Position numbers and translations under genes: made by a program | Shown here: positions 1 to 7,107 of the stretch, in pieces | How the letters are laid out: each line of letters opens with the position of its first letter | Numbering within the stretch: position 1 is the first letter of the stretch | Assembly: GCA_964483805.1 (NCBI GenBank) | Contig: CAZADH010000306.1 | Location: 1 to 7,107 of the forward strand | Source of the DNA: CAZADH01 sp964483805 | Lineage (GTDB): Bacteria > Muiribacteriota > Ozemobacteria > Ozemobacterales > Ozemobacteraceae | Direction: 5' to 3' | Length of the DNA: 7,107 nt | The notes under the pieces: generated by a model | What the model was told of the DNA's origin: nothing | Databases searched by the model: none | Seen by the model: the letters and a program-made list of their open reading frames with translations, nothing else

Positions 1-4
1 CACG

Positions 5-2971
5 ATGAGTGCCTCATCGCGAAGCTCCGGGGTCGCCGGATTGGCCGCCCTGGGCCTGCCGTTCGTGCTGTCGTGGGCTCTTGTCCTGGCCTTGTACGCA
101 GATGGTCATCTTCGCTGGTCGGCTTGGTGCGATCGTCTGACTGAGGCGTTCGAGCGCGACGCTGTGGCCATGGGGGAGGAGATCCGCGCCGGGCTCGATC
201 CCGAAAAACCGATGCAACCTTGCGTTAACGCCTGGCGACGACGGTTCCTCCGTGCCACCAGCGATTCGGGTGCGGTGGCGACCGGCTCTGCGATTGATGC
301 AGCGGCGCTGCACGCTCTGGGTTGCCAACTCGGCGCCGATTTCGCCGGTGCATTTCCGCCCTGGTTGAGGCCCACCGAAATGGCGCTCTATGGCTTCGTC
401 GTTGCCTCGGGGCAACGGGCATTGCCGCTGACCGGTCCCCGATTGTCGCGCGAGAAGGTGCGCCTGGTCGGCGAGTTCGCTGCGGCGTTGGCCGATCCGC
501 CGCCCGAAGGTTCGCGTCGCCTGGCCGAACTGGACCGGCGTTGTGCGGGTTTGTTCGATAACGGCCTGCTTTTCTCGAGTTACGCCGGGGAACAGCGCGG
601 ACGCATGACGCTGGTGCGTTTCGCCAGCAGGGTGTGCGGGATGTATTGGGATGTATTTACAACAAATGCGGGGCTGCGCATTGTGGTGGTGAGCATCTGG
701 CCGTGGGCGAGTATCTCGGGCGATGCATTGACGCAGCATGTCTTGCGCCAGGCGCAACAACGCCGACCGGCCCTGACCCCTGTCCTGGTGCCCCTGGGTG
801 GCTCGGCGGTGGCGACGATGACCCGAGATGCACCTGAAGGGGCTGCGGTCGGCTATGGGCGTCGGGTGGTGCGGGGCGATGGGCGGTGGGAGGTCCGTGA
901 GTTTCTCGACGTCGATGTTCCGTTCGAGTTGGTCATGAGTGGTGCCGACCCGACCACGGGTCTCGACGTTGGTGCCGGTTGGGCCAGAGCGGCGGCGTTG
1001 TTGGTCGCGTTGTTCTGGTTCGTCGTGGCGGTGCGCTTCGTGGCCATCCCTGATCCCCCCACGCTGACGATTCGGCGCCGTGTCATTATGGATCTGTTCT
1101 CTCTCTCGGCCCTGGCGTTGACCGTGTTGTTTGTCGTGGGCAGTTTCTATCTGCGCACCTCTCAGGAGCGCAGGGAGCGCGAGGCCGTCCAGCGCGGTGT
1201 GACCGGCCTGGAGTCGGCGGACGCCGCGACCAGCAGCGTCGCCGGTGACTTCGCGCGCGTGGCGCGTTCGCTGTTGCGCGATCGCGCGTGGTGCGCCGCC
1301 TTGTTCAGCGGGGTTCGCTCCCGGCAGGAACGGGCCTTTCGCCAAGCGCTTCGCCGTTTCTCGGGGACCGGGAAGAGCAATCCGCTGCGGTTGCTTGGTG
1401 TGTTTGATTCGGTGCTTGGGTGCCGTTACGGGTGGTCGCCCGATACCGGCGATTCCGAGTCGTCCCTCAAACCCGTGATGAATTATTTCACGCCTCTGAT
1501 CGAAGGGGTCGCCGAATACATGGGTTCGGGGACCGGCAGATTGCCCCGGTCTGCAGAGATTCGTGATGTCGCGGTAGCGGGCGTTGCTGATGGCTGGAGT
1601 GAGAAGAAAACCCCTGCTGGGGCACGGGCGATTGCCGCGGCGGTGTCGGGTGGCGCCGGGGTGCGAGCGTTCCACCGCTTTTATCGCCGTCGGCAGATGG
1701 CCGATCGTTACCGGGTGCGGCGCAGTGCCGCCGACTCCCGTGGCGTTCTCGCCTGCTATGACTTTGTCGGGGAGTTGGGGTGCCTGCGGGGCGCGGTTGT
1801 CATCTGTGGACGGCCGGTCGATGCCGTGGGTGAGCACCTGGTTGCCGCGGCCCGAAGTCTGGGGCGGGGGACGCAAGCCGCTGTCTTTGGCGTTATTCGC
1901 GCCGAACGGGAGGGGGGCAGGGCGGTGTATCCGCCGGCCGAGTTCTGGGCGAGGTCTTTGGGAGATCGGTTGCGTCGACTTGGTGAGACCGCCGAACGAA
2001 CCGGCTCGCGGCAGGTTCAGGTCAATGAGCACGGTGCGGTGATGGCAATACCATGTATTACTGCCGATGGTTTTACGCTGGTCGGCGCCGTCTCTTTTCA
2101 CCCGATCCGCAAAGAAGTGCAGAAGTGGCAGCGGATGCTGGGGCTGGTGGTTGCTCTCATGGGCGTGGCCGTGCTGTTGCTCGGGCGGGCGGTTGCCAAT
2201 CACCTGCTCGCTCCCCTCGCCCAGGTCGAGATCGGCCTGCGCCGGGTCGCCGCCGGCGATTTTGCCGTGCGTCTCGGAATGGCTCGGGACGACGAACTGG
2301 GGCAGTTGAGCACTACGTTTGACGCGATGATCCGCGGGCTGGCCGAACGACGCGAACTGGGACGGTATGTGTCGGGCTCGGTCGACACGGCCGTGTCCGT
2401 ATCGTCGCCCCAACTGCACGGTCTGGTTGAACGTCGCTCGATCGTTCTCGTCTCCGACCTGCGGGACTTCACGACGCTGTCAGAAAGCCATCCGCCCGAC
2501 GTCATCGTCGCGATGCTGAACCGGCACCATCAGGCGATGGCCGAAGAGGTGTTGGCTCGTCAGGGCGTTGTCGAGCAGTTCATTGGCGACGCCATCGTTG
2601 CCGAGTTTGCCGACCCGTCAGAAGCGATTGCCTGTCGGCAGGCCGTGGGTGCGGCCGTGGCAATGATGCGGGCGCTCCGGGCAATTCTCCAGGCGCGCCA
2701 GCGTGCGGGTGCGTTTGCCTATCGGATCGGTATCGGCATCGAGATCGGCCCGGTACTGGCCGGGACGATCGCGGGCAGAACGCGGCGTGAGCACACGGTC
2801 ATCGGTATGCCGCGCGATCGAGCTGAACAGTACGAGGCATTGTCAAAGAAGGGCATGCATACGCGCATTCTCGTGGGCCCTGGTATCGCAGCCCAACTGC
2901 CGTCGCTGCGATTTGCCGCGGTTCCGGGGGGCGAAGCCGTGGAACTCATCGACCTGGAGGATCCGCTATGA
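5..2971 (+). CDS. Membrane receptor class III nucleotide cyclase, C1-like subunit (metal aspartates kept, substrate/transition-state residues lost)
   Basis: A 988-residue integral membrane protein. Hydrophobic segments lie at about 10-31, 326-348, 361-383 and 710-728. They enclose two extracytoplasmic regions (about 32-325 and 384-709) that match no sensor family I can name. A HAMP domain follows (about 728-785, with P737, GD at 751-752 and DELG at 763-766), then a LGRYVS linker and a class III cyclase domain (about 808-983). Visible cyclase motifs are VSDLRDFTTLSE with metal ligand D818, QFIGDAI with metal ligand D862, and HTVIGMPRDRAEQ. Against the family consensus (DK..GD; YTVIGDxVNxxxR), the substrate lysine is Q858, the IGD aspartate is M935, the transition-state Asn is D938 and the transition-state Arg is Q942. 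The subunit should therefore bind the metals but cannot complete a homodimeric active site. The start is the ATG at 5, which suits the short polar, basic N-terminus before TM1. However, the frame is open to the window edge and no RBS is visible, so a longer form is possible. The gene overlaps the next one by four bases. A fully inactive pseudocyclase is the alternative reading. Confidence 0.9.
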   Translation: MSASSRSSGVAGLAALGLPFVLSWALVLALYADGHLRWSAWCDRLTEAFERDAVAMGEEIRAGLDPEKPMQPCVNAWRRRFLRATSDSGAVATGSAIDAAALHALGCQLGADFAGAFPPWLRPTEMALYGFVVASGQRALPLTGPRLSREKVRLVGEFAAALADPPPEGSRRLAELDRRCAGLFDNGLLFSSYAGEQRGRMTLVRFASRVCGMYWDVFTTNAGLRIVVVSIWPWASISGDALTQHVLRQAQQRRPALTPVLVPLGGSAVATMTRDAPEGAAVGYGRRVVRGDGRWEVREFLDVDVPFELVMSGADPTTGLDVGAGWARAAALLVALFWFVVAVRFVAIPDPPTLTIRRRVIMDLFSLSALALTVLFVVGSFYLRTSQERREREAVQRGVTGLESADAATSSVAGDFARVARSLLRDRAWCAALFSGVRSRQERAFRQALRRFSGTGKSNPLRLLGVFDSVLGCRYGWSPDTGDSESSLKPVMNYFTPLIEGVAEYMGSGTGRLPRSAEIRDVAVAGVADGWSEKKTPAGARAIAAAVSGGAGVRAFHRFYRRRQMADRYRVRRSAADSRGVLACYDFVGELGCLRGAVVICGRPVDAVGEHLVAAARSLGRGTQAAVFGVIRAEREGGRAVYPPAEFWARSLGDRLRRLGETAERTGSRQVQVNEHGAVMAIPCITADGFTLVGAVSFHPIRKEVQKWQRMLGLVVALMGVAVLLLGRAVANHLLAPLAQVEIGLRRVAAGDFAVRLGMARDDELGQLSTTFDAMIRGLAERRELGRYVSGSVDTAVSVSSPQLHGLVERRSIVLVSDLRDFTTLSESHPPDVIVAMLNRHHQAMAEEVLARQGVVEQFIGDAIVAEFADPSEAIACRQAVGAAVAMMRALRAILQARQRAGAFAYRIGIGIEIGPVLAGTIAGRTRREHTVIGMPRDRAEQYEALSKKGMHTRILVGPGIAAQLPSLRFAAVPGGEAVELIDLEDPL
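2956..2960 (+). promoter_or_regulatory. Strong Shine-Dalgarno for the second cyclase gene
   Basis: GGAGG lies seven bases before the ATG at 2968, inside the last codons of the first cyclase gene. The start codon overlaps the upstream stop as ATGA (2968-2971). Together these fix the start of the second gene and indicate translational coupling, which would favour near-equal synthesis of the two subunits. Confidence 0.85.
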
Positions 2972-5870
2972 AGCGTATTCTCGAGGCGTTCCTCTTGGTG
3001 GTGGTGTTTGTCCTTCTCCCCACGTCGCTGTGGTTGGGCAGTCGCACGATTGCACGGGAGATCGCTACCGAGGCAGATCGGGTGGCGCAGGCCCAGCGTG
3101 GCCGGCAGATGGCCGAGGAGTTGCAGCGGGAGGGTTCGAGTGTGTCGCTCCTCGAAAAGGCCGTGGGCGATTTCGGCGAGGGTGCCTTCGTCTGGCTGTT
3201 CGGCGGTGAGTCTCGACCGGTGTCCGCGAGCGAACTCGAACGAACGCTGGCGCAGGCAGTACCGCGTTACGATCTCGTCGTTCTGGCCAGAAACTCCAGC
3301 GGAGCGTGGACTCCGTATTTCAGCGTCCGCCGCCTGGACGAGCTTCCGGTTCAAGCCTGCGTCACCATAGCCGCGAAGATTGCGAGTGACTCGGTAAGTT
3401 CGCTCTCGTTGGCTCTTGCCTACCGGGACCTGTCGACCGCCCTTGGCTCGCCGATGTCCGAGTTGAACCTCGGATCGAGCAATCGCAGCGTCTTGCAGCA
3501 GTTCGTTGCGCTCGACCGCACCCGCGGATTCCTGCTGGAGTCGTTTCCGCGTACCCATGGCAGGATGGGTGTCGAGGCGCGCATGGTGCTTGTCTCGCTG
3601 TTCGACCTCGACGAGCTTCGCGCCAACCATGGGGTTCGGGGTATCGTCGCGCGTTGGCAGCAGCCTGGCGTCGGGGTTGCTTTCATTGCGCCGGATGGGC
3701 GACTGGTGGCGTGCGATCACGCGGTCTCGGCCCGGGCCGACATTCGCGCGCGCCTCTGCAAGCAAGTCCGCGAGCGTAGTCCGTGGTCATCCGATGGCGA
3801 GAACATGCCTGGGGCCATGGCTTTCGGCGTCCCCCCCATGGGCCGCTGCAATCATCACTCTGTCGTGGTGATGTTTTCCGGTGATGGGGCGCGACATGCT
3901 GCCGAGCTGAAATACATTGTATTGTCTCTTCTGTTCTTGCTGTCTGCGGCTGTCGTCTGGCGGGGCCTCCGCGCGCGTCCGTCGGTTGCGTTGGCACTGT
4001 TTGGTGCGTTCATCGTGGCGATTGTCCTGCCGTTGTCGGGTCTCGACCCGGTCTTTCGCCTGGCGGCCCATGAACATCAACAGAAACGCCTCGTCGACGA
4101 AAAGCTGGCGTTGCATGGCGAACTGCGCACACTCGATGTGGGTGTGCGCGAGAACCTGCGCCGGCTGTTCAACCTGACGGGCCGTGTGGCCAGCGAGTGC
4201 CGCCTGGGCGAGGAGCTGCGTCGTGACGATCCGGCCGAAGGGCTTCCCGTTCTGGCCAGTTATACGGCGCGTTTGCAGCAGGAGTTCGCCGCAGTTTCTG
4301 GCTTCAATGTGCTGACCGTGGTGGTGGGTCGCAGTCGATATTCCCGCACCTTCAACTCGGCGGTCAGTCGCAATCTCGAGGCCGGGGGGCGACTGTTTCA
4401 CCCCCTGATGAGGCGCATGCTGCAATGGCTCAACGCCAATGACGGGGGGAATGATGGCGGCCTCGACCACGAGAGTGGTTGGGCGGCGAAGGTTGCGATC
4501 GAGTTCGAAGTCACCCGCGATGTGATCGTGGCCAATATGGGGGCCGACTGGTTTGTGCGCCTGCTCTACGTGCCGAATTGTTTGAGCCAGTTGCGGGTCA
4601 ATCTGGGTCGGATCTACGTGCGGGTGATTCCCTTCATCGTCGCCGGCCAATGGCGCTATGCCTTGACCGTGCTCTGGGATGACCAGACGGTGACGCGCAC
4701 CTATTTGCGGCATCGGCTGAGCGAGGTGCCGTATCCGGCGACTGCCACAAGACGTATTTACGCAGTAAATCAGACCTATTTGCATCGAGACAGCACTCCT
4801 CCGGGGTGGCAAAGCGATGGGGTCGTGGTCGAGACGGTTCTTCGGGCCGAACGCCTGGGGGGCGCGGCGCGCAAGCAGATCGACGTTGCCACCGGTCAGA
4901 TCCTGCTCGAGGCTATGCCGGCCGAGCACCTGTTTGAGACGATTCTTGCCGGGGTTCGGGTCTNNNNNNNNNNTTGCCTGACGTCAACGCCATGGTGCGC
5001 ACGGCCTTCTTCGCAATGGTCTGCATCGTTCTGCTGATCGCCGCGGCATTGGCCGCTTCGGCCTCGGCGGTGTTCCTGCGTCCCCTGCGCAGACTGCTGG
5101 AGTCGCTCGACCAGGTGCGCGTCGGTATTCTCGACCGTCCCATGACCGATGCCACGCGCGGTGACGAGTTTGGGGTTCTGGCAGCGAGTTTCAACCAAAT
5201 GCTGCAAGGGCTGCGCGAACGAGAGTTGCTCGGTCAGTATGTGTCCGACTCGGTACGCCGGGCGGTGCGCGACGAATCTTTCAAGAGTGCGGCCCAGAAA
5301 GGGGCCCATCGCGACATGACCATTCTCTTTGCGGCCCTGGGAGATTTTCATTCGTGGTGTGGTGGCCGCCCTGCGCGCGAGGTGGCCACGCTGCTCGAAC
5401 TCCATCTTGCCGCCGTCGATGAGGGCGTTTCGCGACACGGGGGTGAAATCGATAAGGTCATGGGCGAGAAGATCCTGGTCTATTTCGACCATGAGTTGCT
5501 GGGCGGCGCAAAAGCGGCGGCGCGGGCAGCGGTGGCCGTGCTTCAGCACGTGCGCGCCAGCGTGCGGGCCCACGACCCGTCGGTCACGGTCGAGGCCGGC
5601 ATCAACAGCGGCAGCGTGGTTGCGGGAATCCTGGGAGCTGCCCAGGTGCGCCTCGCCTACACCGTGATCGGGGACCCGGTCAATCTGGCGGCCCGGTTGG
5701 CAGCGCTCGCCCACGGGGCATCCGGCAGTCGGGTCATTCTGTCGGGGGCCGTGTATCGCGAGCTGGCCGATGAGATGGCGGCCGAACGTCTGGCCGTTCG
5801 GCAGGTCAAGGGCAAGACCCAGGAGGTCGAGGCCTGGCAGTGGTGCGAACCTGACGAGAACCCGCGTTGA
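2968..5870 (+). CDS. Membrane receptor class III nucleotide cyclase, C2-like subunit (substrate and transition-state residues kept, metal aspartates lost); interrupted by assembly gap
   Basis: It reads as one gene across the N run: 665 complete codons before it, and 298 codons plus stop after it. TM segments lie at about residues 7-25, 315-333 and 338-357. A fourth lies after the gap (about 5001-5073). The HAMP domain spans about 5076-5225 (GDEFG near 5160-5174), then LGQYVS and a cyclase domain (about 5310-5850). The layout copies the upstream protein, including two unrecognised extracytoplasmic regions. In the cyclase domain the first metal aspartate is Ala (codon 5334, in ILFAALGDF) and the second is Glu (codon 5466, in DKVMGEK). 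The 44-residue spacing between them equals D818-D862 of the partner. The substrate lysine (5454), Thr of YTVIGD (5661), Asp (5673), transition-state Asn (5682) and Arg (5694) are all kept. This protein therefore lacks what its partner has and has what its partner lacks. A canonical GGAGG and ATGA overlap set the start. TTG 4974 is only the first intact codon after the gap. Low residual activity through the Glu cannot be excluded. Confidence 0.88.
4964..4973. other. Scaffold gap of 10 N inside the second cyclase gene
   Basis: Ten Ns stand in the coding region just before the fourth TM segment. The reading frame before the gap (codons starting at 2968+3k) and the frame after it (codons starting at 4974+3k) do not join at length 10. 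Joining needs a true gap length that leaves remainder 2 on division by 3. Aligning residues 658-665 (TILAGVRV) with 691-698 of the upstream paralogue, and the post-gap codons with its residue 701 onward, leaves about two residues missing. That is about 5 bases, and 5 satisfies the frame rule. The Ns are thus best read as a placeholder, not a measured distance or a biological frameshift. Confidence 0.9.
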
Positions 5871-5880
5871 CGTAATTTGA

Positions 5881-5931
5881 CGTGCTTCCGTCGGCACGGC
5901 GACGACATGTATGTATAATGTATTGCTTTTT
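5881..5931 (+). terminator. Weak hairpin plus distant T tract after the cyclase stop
   Basis: Ten bases after the TGA at 5868-5870, CGTGC (5881-5885) can pair with GCACG (5894-5898) around an eight-base loop. A competing pairing is CGTCG (5889-5893) with CGACG (5900-5904). A run of five T occurs at 5927-5931, more than 20 bases beyond either stem. This is too far for a standard intrinsic terminator, so termination here is a guess based mainly on position between convergent genes. Confidence 0.2.
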
Positions 5932-5946
5932 ACCAGGGCGCCGGGG

Positions 5947-5990
5947 CGGGACGTTCTTCACCTGCTCTCGCCGGTGCGACCGCCGTCCCG
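5947..5990. repeat. Imperfect inverted repeat between the convergent gene ends
   Basis: CGGGACG (5947-5953) is the exact reverse complement of CGTCCCG (5984-5990). Inside it, CACC (5959-5962) can pair with GGTG (5973-5976), giving a bulged stem-loop. Its right arm ends three bases from the stop codon of the minus-strand MoxR gene, a suitable place for a terminator or an RNA 3'-end stabilising structure. No T tract follows on either strand, so a Rho-independent terminator is not supported. A chance pairing in GC-rich DNA is possible. Confidence 0.3.
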
Positions 5991-5993
5991 AGG

Positions 5994-7091
5994 TTATTTG
6001 CCGCCGCCGACCCCTGACTCGAGCTGGGTCAGCAATTTGTCGAGGATCTCTTCGGTGGCCACCCCCTCGGCTTCTCCTTCGAAATTGAGGATCAGCCGGT
6101 GTCGAAGCGTGGCTGACGCGACAGCACGGATCTCGTCGAAGGAGACGTGGTGTTTGCCGCGCAGGAACGCCAGCGACTTTGCGGCCAGCGCCACCGCCTG
6201 CAGGCCGCGCGGTGAGGCACCATAGGCCACGTACCGTTTCACCAACGGGTGGGGCGTGCTGCCCCGTGGATGGGTGCTGGCGATGAGGCCGGCGATGGCA
6301 TCGCGCAAATGGGCGGCAATCGGCACATCGCGAACCAACCTCTGCATCTCGAGAATCTCATCGGCGCTGACGATCTGGCGGATCTCGACGTCGTCGTTGC
6401 CGGTCGTGCGCTCGAGAATCCCCAGCAACATGGCTTTGGACGGTAGTTCGAGGAGAATTTTGACCATGAAGCGGTCAACCTGTGCTTCCGGCAGTGGATA
6501 GGTGCCTTCCATCTCGATGGGGTTCTGTGTGGCCAGAACGAAGAACGGTTGGTCGAGTTGGTAGGTCTGTCCACCCGAGGTGATCGTCCCTTCGGCCATG
6601 GCCTCGAGCAATGCCGACTGGGTCTTGGCCGTGGCCCGGTTGATCTCGTCGGCGAGCACGAGGTTTGCAAAGAGCGGCCCAGGTTGAAAAACGAACTCGC
6701 GCTGGCCGTTTTCGCCTTCGTGAATGACATTGGTGCCGACGATGTCGGCCGGCATCAAGTCAGGCGTGAACTGAATCCGTCTGAAATTGAGGCCCAGAAC
6801 GCGCGACAGGGTGCGCACGAGCAGTGTCTTGCCCAGGCCTGGCACTCCTTCGAGCAGGACGTGACCGCCGGCGAAGAGAGCCACCAATACCTGATCGACC
6901 ACCGCGTCGTTGCCGACGATGACCTTGCCGATCTCGCGTTTGAGTTCCTCGAGCCGGGGATGACGAATCGTGCCCGCGCTGGCGCCAGTCGATGCCGCCG
7001 CGCCGGAACCGCTCTGGGGCCCGGCGCCAGCCGGGGTGGGGGAAGCGGCGCTGCCGGCGGTCTTGTCGTTGTTTGCGGTCATGGTCACCAT
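5994..7091 (-). CDS. MoxR-family AAA+ ATPase
   Basis: A 365-residue cytoplasmic AAA+ protein of the MoxR family, whose members act as chaperone-like ATPases, usually with a vWA-domain partner. The Walker A motif GVPGLGKT is at residues 82-89, Walker B LVLADE at 144-149, and the sensor 1 Asn (ATQNP) at 190. The arginine-finger region QVDRF is at 204-208 and sensor 2 SPRGLQ at 293-298. The family signatures FTPDLMPADI (108-117), EINRA (149-153) and EGTYPLPEAQ (195-204) are intact, so an active ATPase is expected. Residues about 11-41 are a Gly/Ala/Ser/Thr-rich, probably disordered, extension before the conserved core near residue 45. Two in-frame starts are close together: ATG 7091 (residue 1) and ATG 7082 (residue 4). 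A weak AGG lies seven bases before the first. The frame stays open to the window end, so the start is not certain. The gene converges on the cyclase pair and shares no operon with it here. Confidence 0.95.
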   Translation of the reverse strand: MVTMTANNDKTAGSAASPTPAGAGPQSGSGAAASTGASAGTIRHPRLEELKREIGKVIVGNDAVVDQVLVALFAGGHVLLEGVPGLGKTLLVRTLSRVLGLNFRRIQFTPDLMPADIVGTNVIHEGENGQREFVFQPGPLFANLVLADEINRATAKTQSALLEAMAEGTITSGGQTYQLDQPFFVLATQNPIEMEGTYPLPEAQVDRFMVKILLELPSKAMLLGILERTTGNDDVEIRQIVSADEILEMQRLVRDVPIAAHLRDAIAGLIASTHPRGSTPHPLVKRYVAYGASPRGLQAVALAAKSLAFLRGKHHVSFDEIRAVASATLRHRLILNFEGEAEGVATEEILDKLLTQLESGVGGGK

Positions 7092-7107
7092 GAATCGGCC
7101 TGGGTCA

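Noticed and set aside
14..2419. Long antisense open frame of about 800 codons opposite the first cyclase gene
   Set aside because: High GC at third positions removes stops on the opposite strand. The translation is rich in Arg, His, Gln and Pro with no domain or membrane pattern, while the plus strand has clear TM, HAMP and cyclase motifs.
3787..4929. Antisense open frame of 380 codons opposite the second cyclase gene
   Set aside because: Same cause: a composition shadow with no recognisable motif, opposite a well-supported gene.
4974..5870. A separate small HAMP-cyclase gene starting at TTG 4974
   Set aside because: TTG directly abuts the N run, no RBS can be seen, and the product would begin right before a TM segment that completes the upstream architecture. 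The paralogue shows the same join inside one protein.
4896..5897. Antisense open frame crossing the N gap
   Set aside because: It stays open only because Ns are not read as stops. It lies opposite the cyclase domain and has no motif.
5911..6225. Short plus-strand frame starting in the intergenic space and entering the MoxR gene
   Set aside because: It has no RBS, and most of it is antisense to a strongly supported AAA+ coding region. The product has no recognisable feature.
1..7107. Searched by eye for CRISPR arrays, tRNA/rRNA genes, insertion-sequence ends and direct repeats
   Set aside because: Nothing convincing was seen. The window is almost fully coding and the only non-coding stretch is 123 bases.

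Overview
The window is a high-GC bacterial fragment with three genes. It contains one 10-N scaffold gap, so it probably comes from a draft or metagenome assembly. Nothing in it fixes the phylum. HAMP-linked class III nucleotide cyclases and MoxR ATPases are common in large-genome, signalling-rich Gram-negative groups, and that is as far as the sequence allows.

Layout. Positions 5-2971 and 2968-5870 hold two consecutive plus-strand genes joined by an ATGA stop/start overlap. Both encode membrane receptors of the same plan: TM, extracytoplasmic region, TM, short cytoplasmic turn, TM, second extracytoplasmic region, TM, HAMP, class III cyclase domain. The second gene runs through the N gap (4964-4973). 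The placeholder length breaks its frame, but it reads as one gene of roughly 965 residues. A 123-bp convergent intergenic space follows (5871-5993). A minus-strand MoxR-family AAA+ ATPase fills 5994-7091.

Main result. The two cyclase domains have lost opposite halves of the class III active site. The first (C1-like) keeps both metal-binding aspartates, D818 and D862. It has Q858 for the substrate lysine, D938 for the transition-state Asn and Q942 for the transition-state Arg. The second (C2-like) has Ala and Glu in place of the two aspartates but keeps the Lys, Thr, Asp, Asn and Arg set. Neither should work as a homodimer, whereas a heterodimer would have exactly one complete site and one dead site. 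This is the division of labour between C1 and C2 of mammalian membrane adenylyl cyclases, here split over two coupled bacterial genes that each carry two sensor regions. The proposed working model is an obligate heterodimeric receptor cyclase, probably making cAMP. The residue pattern is read directly from the sequence; the heterodimer, its activity and its product are inference.

The MoxR gene is convergent with the cyclases, so no common operon links them. Its usual DUF58/vWA partner is not downstream of it inside this window.
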